From the NCBI GenBank assembly GCA_937931165.1, contig CALHCI010000125.1:1-51158 (forward strand): a stretch of DNA of 51,158 nucleotides, read 5' to 3'. A model generated the notes under the pieces. That model was not told where the DNA came from and made no database searches. It saw nothing but the letters and a program-made list of their open reading frames with translations. The position numbers and the translations under genes were made by a program. Source of the stretch: an uncultured Granulosicoccaceae bacterium (lineage in GTDB: Bacteria > Pseudomonadota > Gammaproteobacteria > Granulosicoccales > Granulosicoccaceae). Shown one piece after another: positions 27,090 to 36,710 of this stretch; the stretch's first letter is position 1, and each line of letters opens with the position of its first letter.

Positions 27090-27155
27090 CCGCCAGACTT
27101 CCGCCAGACATCCGCCAGACTTCCAGCCTGTAACCGCCAGGCATCCGGCCAGATC
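27090..27155. repeat. Six-unit 11-bp tandem repeat upstream of the lipoprotein gene
   Basis: Units of 11 bp: CCGCCAGACTT, CCGCCAGACAT, CCGCCAGACTT, a degenerate CCAGCCTGTAA, CCGCCAGGCAT and CCGGCCAGATC. The array lies in the 312-bp gap between divergent pckA and the lipoprotein gene, 50 bp ahead of the latter's start. The period is close to one helical turn, so repeated sites would lie on one face of the DNA. The rest of the gap shows nothing recognisable. Confidence 0.85.
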
Positions 27156-27205
27156 AATGCAGACTCTGTATACTTGAGCGTATGAATGTCAGGAGATTAT
27201 TAACT

Positions 27206-27886
27206 ATGATTTTTCATCGCTTGTTAGCAAGTATCGCCCTTACCAGCCTTGCAACCGGTTGCGCTTTCTTCGACGAGCCGCTGTCTGATCCGGGCATTGT
27301 GGTACCTTCCGGGATTCCGGCCGACACGCAGGCGGAACCGTTACCGCAACCAACGCCACCACCGGCGTCAGCTGAATCGACAACCACGCCAGCTCCGCAA
27401 CCGGTTGCCAAAGAATCGGCACCTGTGTCCAGCAGTGGCAACTACCTGATCGTCGCACCCATCGAACAGTTTCCTCAAGATGCGAGCAACATTGCAGTGG
27501 TGCACCTGACCAACCGCAGTTCGAACCGTGATCTGGCAATTTGCAAAGCGTTGATGGAAAACTTCACCACGGTGGATGTGGAAGACGTCCCGGCGCAGCC
27601 ACTGACGGTCACTGTGTGGCCGGTACCAAATGACAATGCAGGCGCAAACTGCATTGAAATGATTACTGAATACGAGGCGATTGATATCACTGCCCAGGCT
27701 GAGCAGCGTATTGGAGGGTCAGATAAGGGGCCTTATCTGCTGACACGACATTTGCCCACAGACAAGCGCATGATTTACGACTTTTCTTTTAAGACAAACA
27801 GCGCGTTATCTTCTGCGGTAAACCAATGGGTAACACTGCTCGGCAGTTCACCTGCAGACTGGCCTGAGTACCGGCGGGCGCAGTAA
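27206..27886 (+). CDS. Putative outer-membrane or periplasmic lipoprotein, function unknown
   Basis: About 226 residues. The start M-I-F-H-R then a hydrophobic run ending L-A-T-G-C is a type II signal peptide with the lipidated cysteine at residue 19. An F-F-D-E segment follows, without an obvious inner-membrane retention aspartate at +2. A Pro/Thr/Gln-rich linker (about 40-80) leads to a globular domain (about 85-225) with two further cysteines that could pair. AGGAG about ten bases upstream supports this ATG over the in-frame ATG at 27182. I do not recognise the domain. Confidence 0.7.
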   Translation: MIFHRLLASIALTSLATGCAFFDEPLSDPGIVVPSGIPADTQAEPLPQPTPPPASAESTTTPAPQPVAKESAPVSSSGNYLIVAPIEQFPQDASNIAVVHLTNRSSNRDLAICKALMENFTTVDVEDVPAQPLTVTVWPVPNDNAGANCIEMITEYEAIDITAQAEQRIGGSDKGPYLLTRHLPTDKRMIYDFSFKTNSALSSAVNQWVTLLGSSPADWPEYRRAQ

Positions 27887-27909
27887 TCACCACAAATTGA
27901 AGCGGCGGG

Positions 27910-28398
27910 CTACGCTGCCATCAGATAGTCATCATTTTGATAACCGTCATCGGGATTACGGTGAGTCATCTTATCGTGGGACTGTAGCCGCGATCTTGTC
28001 GCCAGACGATCAACTCTGGCGCGCCAGATCAGTGTTTTCTCAGTGGCGACGCTGGCAGCAATTGAGGCATTCATATATGCCTCCTGCAACATCGAAAAAT
28101 CATCCTGATCCAGCGACGGGATCTGCTCACCGGCAATCAGCAAACGACTACAAACTTTTTCCAGGCGGGCTTCCAGGTTGCGCTGACTCTTCAGCGCGTT
28201 TGAAAGCGCGGCACGCGCTACAGCTATACTCAATTCGGGTTCCTTCCCGTTTTCTATTTCAGGTGGTGCAGTGTTGTCGAAACCAGCATCGTGACGCGTG
28301 TCTGCGCATCGAGCACTGCTCAATGCTACTACGTCAGGATTTTTTTCTAGTGGCGCTGGCCCGCTCACTGTACCGCCCCTGCGGACGGAATCAGACAT
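27910..28398 (-). CDS. Hypothetical protein, 162 residues, helical
   Basis: The start at 28398 is supported by CAGGAAACCAAG directly ahead of ATG. The N-terminal 50 residues are low-complexity and polar. Residues about 55-135 look helical and coiled-coil-like (L-K-S-Q-R-N-L-E-A-R-L-E-K-V), and the tail is charged. No family recognised. An opposing plus-strand frame (27897-28493) covers the same DNA but has an Arg/Ser-rich composition and no ribosome-binding site, so the minus strand is preferred. It lies convergent to the lipoprotein gene and divergent from the hydrolase gene. Confidence 0.5.
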   Translation of the reverse strand: MSDSVRRGGTVSGPAPLEKNPDVVALSSARCADTRHDAGFDNTAPPEIENGKEPELSIAVARAALSNALKSQRNLEARLEKVCSRLLIAGEQIPSLDQDDFSMLQEAYMNASIAASVATEKTLIWRARVDRLATRSRLQSHDKMTHRNPDDGYQNDDYLMAA

Positions 28399-28503
28399 CT
28401 TGGTTTCCTGTATATTGTAACGGTCTAACCGACGATCGGTTTAGACCCAATTCCAACGATGGCATTGTGACGGCAGCAGCGTTAATTTCTTGACTCAAAA
28501 TCG

Positions 28504-29466
28504 GTGATCACCATTCTGGCTATTACACTTATTGTGATTTGCATAGCACTTGTGCTGGCATTTCTGGTAGGCCCGCGGGTTTCGCTTGATGCCCGTTTTA
28601 CTGTGCCTTCACTGCCGGAAGACATCGACAATCACCTGAAATCAACCGAAGCACGCTTTAACGACATTACTCCGGGCGCCGAAAAGAAAATCGTCTGGGC
28701 TAACAGCGATCAGCGGCAAACCGATCTGGCCTTTGTTTATCTGCACGGATTTTCAGCAACCCGACAGGAATCTGCCCCGGTACCAGACACTATCGCCAGC
28801 CATTTTGGCAGTAACATCTACTATGCACGGCTCGCCGGTAACGGCCGGGGCACTGATGCAATGTTAGACGGCTCAGTGAACCGATGGGTCAATGATGCCG
28901 CAGAAGCCATGGCAATTGCCGCAAGAATTGGCAAACGTACCGTTGTGATTGGTTGTTCCACAGGAGCCACCCTTGGTTGGTGGGCTGCTAATCAACCAGC
29001 GCTGTCTAAAAATATTGCAGCCATGGTGTTTTTCTCACCTAATTTTGGTGTTGCAGACTCAAGAGCCGGTTTATTGCTGTACCCGTGGGGTGCGCAGCTG
29101 GCCAGAAAAATCGAAGGCGAGTACCGTGAAAGCACACCGATCAGCGAAGCACACGGTAAGTTCTGGACCTGCAAATACCCGGTCACGGCACTACTGCCAA
29201 TGATGGGCCTGGTCAGACTTATCAAAAATTACCCGGCGGTGCACTGCAAAGTGCCAACGCACATTACCTGGTCAAAACACGACGATACCGTTAGCGTGGC
29301 CAATATTGCAGATTTCTACAATCAGCTGCCTGAACCTAAGCAATCAATGGAAATTGTGCAACCCGAAGGGGCAAGTCAGCATGTGATTGTCGGCGATATT
29401 CTTGCGCCCGAAAACAACGATGCGGTTACCCGGTCAGTCATTACTTTTCTGCAGCAGCATTTGTAA
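28504..29466 (+). CDS. Alpha/beta hydrolase with N-terminal membrane anchor
   Basis: This 320-residue protein starts at GTG with a hydrophobic signal-anchor (about 2-24), so it is probably periplasmic or membrane-tethered. The fold shows the oxyanion strand Y-L-H-G-F-S near 80, nucleophile elbow G-C-S-T-G (serine near 152), a late aspartate in S-K-H-D-D-T-V (about 260) and a histidine in S-Q-H-V-I (about 297), giving a complete Ser-Asp-His triad. It resembles esterase/lysophospholipase-type members; the substrate is unknown. Confidence 0.78.
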   Translation: MITILAITLIVICIALVLAFLVGPRVSLDARFTVPSLPEDIDNHLKSTEARFNDITPGAEKKIVWANSDQRQTDLAFVYLHGFSATRQESAPVPDTIASHFGSNIYYARLAGNGRGTDAMLDGSVNRWVNDAAEAMAIAARIGKRTVVIGCSTGATLGWWAANQPALSKNIAAMVFFSPNFGVADSRAGLLLYPWGAQLARKIEGEYRESTPISEAHGKFWTCKYPVTALLPMMGLVRLIKNYPAVHCKVPTHITWSKHDDTVSVANIADFYNQLPEPKQSMEIVQPEGASQHVIVGDILAPENNDAVTRSVITFLQQHL

Positions 29467-29473
29467 CGTAGTG

Positions 29474-30094
29474 CTACGCAAGCTTTTCAATCACCATAAT
29501 TATCGAGTTTAACGTTATCTGCGGCAGGTGATCACCATACTCAGACCACCTGACTCTGATTTGTCGCGCTTTAATTAATCGATCAATCTCAGCCTGATAA
29601 CCCGGGTCTTCAAGCGTGTGATCATTCATCGAAAAGCCAAATAACCCGCCGGGTTCCATGAGTGCCAGTACACTTTCAATTAATTGAGGTCCGGCGTGTC
29701 CTGGCGCCATGACACCGATGGCCGTCACGGTATGATATTGCCTTGTTATAAAATCAAACGGATCGTTGAGATCAGCCTGATGCAGACTATGGTAAAGGCC
29801 CTTTTCTTTCGCCAGCGCCAGCATTTGTGCTGAAAAGTCAGATCCATGCAATTCTGTAAAACCTGCGTGCTGAAGAAACAAACCGGACATACCGGTACCA
29901 CATCCGATATCAAGCACAGGACTGTTCAGCTGCGGGTTACACGCAAGCAGCGCTTCTGCAGTACGCAACGGTGATGCATAGCCGTTGTCAGTGATTTCTT
30001 CATCGTAGGAGTCTGCCCACTTTTTGTAAAAAGCCAGCGTTTGCTCAACACTGTCCAGTTCATAGGCATTATTGAGAAATTTTTTCGTAGTCAC
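29474..30094 (-). CDS. Class I SAM-dependent methyltransferase
   Basis: This 206-residue protein has SAM-binding motif I V-L-D-I-G-C-G-T-G at about 61-69, followed by an acidic-type motif II loop G-S-D-F-S (about 85) and the post-II block typical of small-molecule methyltransferases. The N-terminal helix Y-D-E-E-I-T-D-N-G-Y resembles the family often labelled WBSCR27-like. The substrate is not predictable. It converges on the alpha/beta hydrolase gene with a 7-bp gap. Confidence 0.75.
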   Translation of the reverse strand: MTTKKFLNNAYELDSVEQTLAFYKKWADSYDEEITDNGYASPLRTAEALLACNPQLNSPVLDIGCGTGMSGLFLQHAGFTELHGSDFSAQMLALAKEKGLYHSLHQADLNDPFDFITRQYHTVTAIGVMAPGHAGPQLIESVLALMEPGGLFGFSMNDHTLEDPGYQAEIDRLIKARQIRVRWSEYGDHLPQITLNSIIMVIEKLA

Positions 30095-30205
30095 ATTCGT
30101 CCTCCCCCTAACACACTGCCAGTGGTTATAACAGGACTACCTGTAAAAATCAGCAGATCAAACTGTACTTGTGCGACGGCCTGATGCAATGACCCAATGC
30201 GACGG

Positions 30206-31732
30206 CTACAGCGTTCCTGTGTCTGCCAGGCAAACGCGGTTCTTACCTTTCTCTTTGGCGGAGTACATTGCCATATCAGCGGCCTTGCATAAGCCCTGAA
30301 GAGAATCAGTGTGTTCGGGATACGTCGCCACACCCGCGGACACTGTCACCTGCGACAACCGGGCTTCACGGTAAGTAAACTCATGATCGGCGATCAGCTT
30401 AATCAAATCCTCCGCTTTTTTAAGCGCAATCTCTGTTGAATCATTTGGCAACAGAATTGAAAACTCTTCGCCACCGATTCTGCAACAGGTTTCTTCATTA
30501 TCGAAAAAGCGGCCAATCAAACTCCCGATCGTACACAATAGATAATCACCGGTATCGTGTCCATACTGATCATTGTAGCTTTTAAAATTGTCTGCATCGA
30601 AAGAGATCAATGACAACGAACCCTCTTCTCTTTGCACAAGAGACATCGCAGACCGGCAACGATCAATAAAGTATCTTCTATTGTATAGGCCGGTTAGAGG
30701 ATCTTTGGTGGATTGCTCATGAAGCTCATCACGTAGTTTGACGTTGGCTATCGCAACACTGATCTGTTCTGCACACTTTTGTGCAAAAGTTACCTGGGCG
30801 TCAGTGATTTGGTGGTTACCTGGCATTGCTATGTTCAACATCCCGACCGTGTCGCCCTGGGCAATAATAGGTAAACACAAATAGCTATCAGGTGTGACAT
30901 GCTCTTCTGTACATTGCGGGCTTCCGGTAATGTGCGCACACGGGAAGTTCACAACACCCTCCCCGAAACGGAATGTTCTGCCGCGCCGCAACCCCCAGCA
31001 GTCGTGCGGTTGAATATTCCTGGTCAACGCTTCACCACCCCAGGTCACCGCGCCGTCAAGAACATCACGGGAGTTACTGTAAATAAACAACTGACCACGA
31101 GACTGCGGAAAGTTACCCGCCATTGCCTGGCGCACCACTTCGTATAACTCTTCGATCGACTTACAGCATTGCAGCCAGTCACCGAGTTCTGCAAGCGCTT
31201 GAGTCTCTGTCTGCCTGATGCGCTCCAGCTTTAACGCTTCGCGCGCCTGCTGCTCTGCACGTTCTGCCCGCTCAATGGTTTCGGACAGCATCTTCTGATT
31301 CTTCTTTGACTCTGTGATGTCTGTGTAGGAAACAACATGCCCGCCGGATTCCATGGGCCTGATATAAACCGCGATCTCTACACCGGTTCCGAGTTTGCGT
31401 TCCAGGCTAAACGGCACATGTTTATTCAGGTCCGCCTCTATTCCGGCCACAACTTCAGGCTTAATCTCACCGCGCTCTACCATTTTCTGAAAGTAGACCC
31501 CGCGATGCATCCCCTCGTGCAGGTAATCGTCGCCCTGCCCCAGCATTTCACGGTAACGACTATTGACGAATTCGCAATAGCCTTCCGCAGACCAGACAAT
31601 GATGCCCTGCTCTACAGACTCAAGCACTGCTGTGCACAGGGTTTCGCGACTCTGTGCACCTGCCGGAAACGCCAAAGGCACCACGCAACGCGGCCGTTTA
31701 CCAGATGAATTTTCCACCACTGATTCAGTCAT
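30206..31732 (-). CDS. Diguanylate cyclase with PAS and GAF sensor domains
   Basis: This 508-residue cytoplasmic sensor enzyme makes cyclic di-GMP from two GTP. Order: PAS domain (about 28-135) with the E-G-Y-C-E-F-V-N-S-R-Y core, a coiled-coil linker (about 140-185), GAF domain (about 190-335), then GGDEF domain (about 345-505). The active-site loop reads G-G-E-E-F at about 420-424, an active variant. The RxxD inhibitory site expected just upstream is absent, so product inhibition is unlikely. There are no membrane segments, so the signal is intracellular. Confidence 0.9.
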   Translation of the reverse strand: MTESVVENSSGKRPRCVVPLAFPAGAQSRETLCTAVLESVEQGIIVWSAEGYCEFVNSRYREMLGQGDDYLHEGMHRGVYFQKMVERGEIKPEVVAGIEADLNKHVPFSLERKLGTGVEIAVYIRPMESGGHVVSYTDITESKKNQKMLSETIERAERAEQQAREALKLERIRQTETQALAELGDWLQCCKSIEELYEVVRQAMAGNFPQSRGQLFIYSNSRDVLDGAVTWGGEALTRNIQPHDCWGLRRGRTFRFGEGVVNFPCAHITGSPQCTEEHVTPDSYLCLPIIAQGDTVGMLNIAMPGNHQITDAQVTFAQKCAEQISVAIANVKLRDELHEQSTKDPLTGLYNRRYFIDRCRSAMSLVQREEGSLSLISFDADNFKSYNDQYGHDTGDYLLCTIGSLIGRFFDNEETCCRIGGEEFSILLPNDSTEIALKKAEDLIKLIADHEFTYREARLSQVTVSAGVATYPEHTDSLQGLCKAADMAMYSAKEKGKNRVCLADTGTL

Positions 31733-31890
31733 TTTATTATTGTTATCAACAGGTTGATCTATTTGAATACAGCCGCCATACTTCTGCGATCAACTGTGTA
31801 ACGTCTAGCTCGTCACAGACTTTAAGCGAAATCTTTCACACATTGTGTCCGTTACGTAAATCTATCGTTCCGAACAGACTGGCAACCCAC

Positions 31891-31913
31891 CCCCGGCAAA
31901 TTGCGATCCGGGG
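31891..31913. terminator. GC-rich hairpin between the EamA and diguanylate cyclase genes
   Basis: CCCCGG (31891-31896) pairs with CCGGGG (31908-31913) across an 11-nt loop, 30 bp beyond the stop of the minus-strand EamA gene. No strong U-tract follows on that strand, so termination efficiency is uncertain. Confidence 0.35.
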
Positions 31914-31942
31914 TCTTTGGTACGCCCACAAAGAGCAAGTCA

Positions 31943-32836
31943 CTACACCCGCAGGTGACGCCGTGACGTTGCGAGTTGAGTGGTTAATACACCACAAGCC
32001 ACCAGTGCCACACCAAAGGATTGTGTCCAGCTCCAGGAACTCCCCAGCACCAACACCATTATGACCATGACATAAAACGGCACGGCGTTCATATGGATGG
32101 AGGCCAGAAATACACCGATTTTGCCAACACACCACAGCCACAACAGCTGTGATATCCCAAGTGACACAGCACCACTAAACACAAGGAGTACAATGCTCTG
32201 CAGATCAAAGGCACCGACAGCAACACCGGGGAATTCCATGACTAAAGCAATAACGCTAGAGACGCCAAGCACGAGTGCCGCACCGGCCAGGGTTATCGTG
32301 GACTGACCGATAGCACTAACGCCATGGCATTTCTTTGTGGTTTCTCTGGAAGCCCAGGCAAATAGAAAAACTGAAAACAAACACAGCAGCGTACCCAAGC
32401 CAAATGCACTATCCGACAACCGGGCACCACTGGCGAGTAGGCCGCCGCACAGCGCTAACGTAATACCTGCCCATAACGTAAAGGACATTTTGCGTTGATC
32501 CAACAGCACTTCAAGCAGGGCTGCTGCGACCGGCATCATGGCCGCAGCCAGTGCCGGTGTAACTGGATCTGACAGGCTCTGGCCATAAAGCAGTAACGGA
32601 GCTCCCACCCCAAACCCCAACCCGCCGATAAACATCCCGCGCCACCACGGAGCTGCAGTGAGCGCTACATTCCCCTCAACATGCCACCATACAATCAGTA
32701 GTGTCAGCAACGCAATAAGCTGCCTTGCAAAAGCGAGTGACAACGCGCCCCATGTATCAAGCAGAACATCGGCAATCGGGAATGCAAAAGCCCACAGCGC
32801 CATCGACAAAAAACAGTAGGCATTGACCAGCAACAT
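31943..32836 (-). CDS. EamA/DMT-family transporter
   Basis: About 297 residues and ten predicted helices in two EamA repeats (roughly 1-135 and 145-285). The start region M-L-L-V-N-A-Y-C-F-L-S-M-A-L-W-A-F-A-F-P-I is the usual first helix, and L-D-Q-R-K near 105 is a typical end-of-repeat loop. A TTG at 32875 in the same frame would add 13 polar residues; ATG 32836 is preferred because it begins at the helix. Substrate unknown. It is divergent from the 5-oxoprolinase gene, which may hint at export of an amino-acid-like compound. Confidence 0.78.
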   Translation of the reverse strand: MLLVNAYCFLSMALWAFAFPIADVLLDTWGALSLAFARQLIALLTLLIVWWHVEGNVALTAAPWWRGMFIGGLGFGVGAPLLLYGQSLSDPVTPALAAAMMPVAAALLEVLLDQRKMSFTLWAGITLALCGGLLASGARLSDSAFGLGTLLCLFSVFLFAWASRETTKKCHGVSAIGQSTITLAGAALVLGVSSVIALVMEFPGVAVGAFDLQSIVLLVFSGAVSLGISQLLWLWCVGKIGVFLASIHMNAVPFYVMVIMVLVLGSSWSWTQSFGVALVACGVLTTQLATSRRHLRV

Positions 32837-33095
32837 ATTTGAGGGGTGCGCATTCAAAGGCGTGGCACATATCAACGGTGGCAGAACAGTAATCGATTAA
32901 TCTCACGACGACGAGATCCGGTTTTGCCAAATGTCGCATTTCGTTTAACTTGCCGACGGAATAGCGCGCTACCAAAGCCAATGTCAGTCGATGGTTCACG
33001 ACAGCACACATTGCGGTCTGCAGCTTCTTGACGTGTACCGGATTTACCGCCACAGTGCCTGCACTACATAGTTCAGATACCGCGGGGATAACATT

Positions 33096-36000
33096 GTGTG
33101 GCAGTTTTGGGTTGATAGAGGCGGCACCTTTACAGACATCGTCGCAAGGCACCCTGATGGTGAGCTAAGTACTTTTAAATTACTTTCCGAAAACCCGGAA
33201 CAATACGTCGATGCTGCGGTACACGGCATCAGACAAATTCTGAACCTGACACCCGAACATCCCTTTCCTTTTGATCAGCTCGACTGTGTAAAGATGGGCA
33301 CCACAGTCGCAACCAACGCATTACTTGAACGCAAAGGCGTACCAACGCTATTGTTAATTACAGCAGGCTTTAAAGATCTATTAAGAATCGGCTATCAGAA
33401 CCGACCGGAGCTGTTTGAACTCGAGATCGTTCTGCCAGAACTTTTATATAGTGAAGCCCGTGAAGTGCCTGAACGTCTTAACGCCGATGGCTCCGTGTTA
33501 ACACCGCTCAATCTCGAACGATCCAGACTGGCACTGCAACAAGGTTACGAAAAGGGATTCCGCAGTGTTGCGATTGCATTGATGCATGCCTATCTGAATC
33601 CGCAGCATGAAATAACACTCGCAGAAATTGCCAAAGAGATCGGCTACACACAGGTATCCACCAGTCATGAAACATCTCGCCTGATCAAACTGGTCAGCCG
33701 CGGCGACACCACCGTCGTCGATGCGTACCTTTCACCGATATTGCGTCGGTACATTGAGCAAGTTGCCAATGCATTGGATTTTTCCACTGATACAAGCGGT
33801 AAACTTTATTTTATGCAGTCCAACGGCGGATTGACCGATGCTGCATATTTTCAAGGTCGAAATTCTATTTTGTCTGGTCCGGCTGGTGGCGTTGTCGGTA
33901 TGGTAAAGACCGGTCAGTCAGCCGGGTTTGATCACCAGATCGGTTTTGATATGGGCGGAACCTCTACCGATGTCTGTCACTTTGCCGGTGAACTCGAACG
34001 TTCATTCGACACCGAAGTCGCAGGTGTTCGTATGCGTGCACCAATGATGAACATCCATACCGTTGCCGCAGGTGGCGGATCTATCCTTTCGTTTCGAGAC
34101 GGCCGCTATCAGGTCGGGCCGGACAGTGCCGGCGCCAATCCGGGTCCCGCTTGCTATCGACGCGGCGGACCCTTAACCGTCACCGACTGCAATGTTCTTT
34201 TAGGCAGAATTCACGCAGATCATTTTCCAGAGGTCTTCGGTCCCAATGCAGATCAACCGCTCGATGAAGACATTGTGCGACAGAAGTTCTCGGAACTGGC
34301 AAACGAGATCGCAACAAGCACCAATGCAACGCCACTGACACCGGAACAAACCGCTGAGGGTTTCCTGCGAATTGCTGTTGAGAATATGGCCAACGCGATT
34401 AAGAAAATTTCTGTACAGCGTGGTTACGATGTCACCCGCTACACCCTCAACTGTTTCGGTGGCGCCGGGGGACAACATGCCTGCCGCGTGGCAGATGCAC
34501 TAGGCATGGAACGGGTTTTTCTTCATCCGTTTGCGGGGGTGCTATCCGCCTATGGCATTGGCATGGCCGACATACGTGTTTTACAGGAAGCGCAGTTCCA
34601 ACACCCGTTGTCAGAAGCTGCTAACGCACTTAACTTACTCAATGAACTGGAAGCAACTGCAACGGCTGAAATTGTCAGCCAGGGCATAGACAACAGCAAC
34701 ATTCAAACAATCCGTCAGGCTCACTTAAAGTATCCGGGCTCTCATCAAACTGTCGCTGTCGACTATAGCAACGCAGATCAAATGGTCAGAGATTTTGAGC
34801 ACGCGCACAAAACACAATTCGGTTTCAGTGCCGATGAAAGGCAGCCTGTATTCGATATGTTGAGTGTTGAGGCGATTGGCCAGACTCATCCTCACGAAGA
34901 CCGGGCCAATACAACGGGTATCGCAACACAAACTTCTTCAACTAACACCAAAGCTAACGTTGTGATGGTCGCAGCAGGCAATGCGTGTGAAGTGCCGATG
35001 TACCAGCGTGACAACATTGCAGCGGGTAAAACGATTGATGGCCCGGCAATCATTTCCGAAAGCACTGCAACCACCGTCATTGAACCCGGTTGGCAAGGTT
35101 GTGTTGATGCGGTGGGTAATCTGGTCCTGAGCAGACCGGAGCCGCTGGCACGCGAGACCGCAATAGGCACCAGCGCAGACCCGATTATGCTTGAAGTGTT
35201 TAATAACCTGTTTATGTCTATCGCAGAGCAAATGGGTTCAACCCTGGCTAATACGGCTTACTCGGTCAATATTAAAGAACGCCTGGATTTCAGTTGCGCG
35301 TTGTTCGACAGCAAAGGCAACCTGGTCGCCAACGCCCCTCATGTGCCGGTACATCTTGGATCAATGAGTGAAAGTGTACGCACCATTGCGCGCCTTAATC
35401 AGGGGCAAATGCAAGCCGGTGACAGCTACATGCTAAACGCGCCTTACCGCGGTGGTACGCACCTGCCAGATGTCACTGTGATTACGCCAGTGTTTGATCG
35501 CAAAGGTACAGAGATAATTTTCTACGTGGGTTCTCGCGGACACCATGCTGACATTGGTGGCAGAACACCGGGTTCGGCCCCCCCTGACAGCACGCATATC
35601 GAGGAGGAAGGGGTTGTTATAGATAACTTCAAACTCGTTGAGCGCGGCTCACTGCGACGCGAAGCCACCCGAGCGCTTCTGGCCTCCGGCCGCTACCCCT
35701 GTCGCAACATTGATGAAAACATGGCGGACATCGAAGCACAGATTGCGGCCAATACCACCGGCATTGAAGCGGTTCACAAAATGATCGATCAGTTTGGACT
35801 CGATGTAGTACAGGCTTACATGGATCACGTGCAGCACAACGCCGAGGCTTCTGTGCGCAACGTGATTGATAACCTGAAAGACGGTTCGTACAGCTACAAA
35901 ATGGATAGCGGCGCACAGATCAACGCAAGCGTTACTGTCGACAAAGTCAACCGGCAGGCGACTATTGATTTCACCGGTACGTCACCACAACAAGCAGGCA

Positions 36001-36710
36001 ACTACAATGCACCACTTGCCGTTTGCCACGCGGTAGTTCTGTACGTTTTCAGAACCCTGGTTGGCAACAATATTCCGTTAAATGAAGGTTGCCTTAAACC
36101 GCTCAAAATAATTGCACCGGAACAATCGATGATCAACCCGGTGTATCCGGCAGCCGTTATTTCCGGCAATACCGAAGTAAGTCAGTCTATTGCGGAATGT
36201 CTGTTTGCGGCGCTTGATGTGATGGCAGGCTCGCAAGGCACCATGAATAACTTTGTATGGGGCAACGAAGACTTTCAGAACTACGAAACCATCGCCGGTG
36301 GCACGGGGGCAGGACCGGGGTTTAGCGGCAAGAGTGCCGTCCACGCACACATGACTAACACACGCATGACTGACCCCGAAGTGCTTGAAACGCGTTTTCC
36401 TGTAATGATTGAAACGTTCGCGATTCGCAACGACTCCGCTGGGCTCGGGCAATGGAACGGTGGAGAAGGCATACATCGGCGGATTAAATTCCTGCAGCCG
36501 GTCACCGTCACCACACTTGCCTCACACAGAATCACCCGGCCGGCTGGCCGCCACGGTGCACAAGATGGCGCAGTTGGAGAAAGCGCAATAATCAACACAC
36601 ACGGCGAAAAAACTCCGCTTCGCGGCGACGATGAATGTGAGCTGGCCGCAGGAGACTCATTCGACATGCTCACCCCGGGCGGCGGGGGCTGGGGAAAGCC
36701 TGCAACATAG
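33096..36710 (+). CDS. Fused 5-oxoprolinase / hydantoinase A-B family protein
   Basis: This 1204-residue cytoplasmic enzyme joins HyuA-like (about 1-690) and HyuB-like (about 695-1200) parts in one chain, as in ATP-dependent 5-oxoprolinase, which converts 5-oxoproline to glutamate. The N-terminus F-W-V-D-R-G-G-T-F-T-D and the later I-G-F-D-M-G-G-T-S-T-D (about 285) are the two actin-fold phosphate motifs. The HyuB part begins with a block containing L-M-S-I-A-E-Q-M-G and includes G-G-T-H-L-P-D (about 786) and R-G-H-H-A-D-I-G-G. The GTG start has GGGG about nine bases upstream. Hydantoinases of similar architecture cannot be excluded. Confidence 0.88.
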   Translation: MWQFWVDRGGTFTDIVARHPDGELSTFKLLSENPEQYVDAAVHGIRQILNLTPEHPFPFDQLDCVKMGTTVATNALLERKGVPTLLLITAGFKDLLRIGYQNRPELFELEIVLPELLYSEAREVPERLNADGSVLTPLNLERSRLALQQGYEKGFRSVAIALMHAYLNPQHEITLAEIAKEIGYTQVSTSHETSRLIKLVSRGDTTVVDAYLSPILRRYIEQVANALDFSTDTSGKLYFMQSNGGLTDAAYFQGRNSILSGPAGGVVGMVKTGQSAGFDHQIGFDMGGTSTDVCHFAGELERSFDTEVAGVRMRAPMMNIHTVAAGGGSILSFRDGRYQVGPDSAGANPGPACYRRGGPLTVTDCNVLLGRIHADHFPEVFGPNADQPLDEDIVRQKFSELANEIATSTNATPLTPEQTAEGFLRIAVENMANAIKKISVQRGYDVTRYTLNCFGGAGGQHACRVADALGMERVFLHPFAGVLSAYGIGMADIRVLQEAQFQHPLSEAANALNLLNELEATATAEIVSQGIDNSNIQTIRQAHLKYPGSHQTVAVDYSNADQMVRDFEHAHKTQFGFSADERQPVFDMLSVEAIGQTHPHEDRANTTGIATQTSSTNTKANVVMVAAGNACEVPMYQRDNIAAGKTIDGPAIISESTATTVIEPGWQGCVDAVGNLVLSRPEPLARETAIGTSADPIMLEVFNNLFMSIAEQMGSTLANTAYSVNIKERLDFSCALFDSKGNLVANAPHVPVHLGSMSESVRTIARLNQGQMQAGDSYMLNAPYRGGTHLPDVTVITPVFDRKGTEIIFYVGSRGHHADIGGRTPGSAPPDSTHIEEEGVVIDNFKLVERGSLRREATRALLASGRYPCRNIDENMADIEAQIAANTTGIEAVHKMIDQFGLDVVQAYMDHVQHNAEASVRNVIDNLKDGSYSYKMDSGAQINASVTVDKVNRQATIDFTGTSPQQAGNYNAPLAVCHAVVLYVFRTLVGNNIPLNEGCLKPLKIIAPEQSMINPVYPAAVISGNTEVSQSIAECLFAALDVMAGSQGTMNNFVWGNEDFQNYETIAGGTGAGPGFSGKSAVHAHMTNTRMTDPEVLETRFPVMIETFAIRNDSAGLGQWNGGEGIHRRIKFLQPVTVTTLASHRITRPAGRHGAQDGAVGESAIINTHGEKTPLRGDDECELAAGDSFDMLTPGGGGWGKPAT

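Noticed and set aside
27897-28493. 198-codon plus-strand open frame opposite the hypothetical protein at 27910-28398
   Set aside because: Composition is Arg/Ser/His-rich and domain-free, and there is no ribosome-binding site; the minus-strand frame has AGGAAA before its ATG and a normal helical composition.
30091-30333. 80-codon minus-strand frame overlapping the diguanylate cyclase end
   Set aside because: Shadow of the GGDEF domain in another frame.
31836-32141. 101-codon minus-strand frame at the end of the EamA gene
   Set aside because: Overlaps the well-supported transporter frame and shows no family features.
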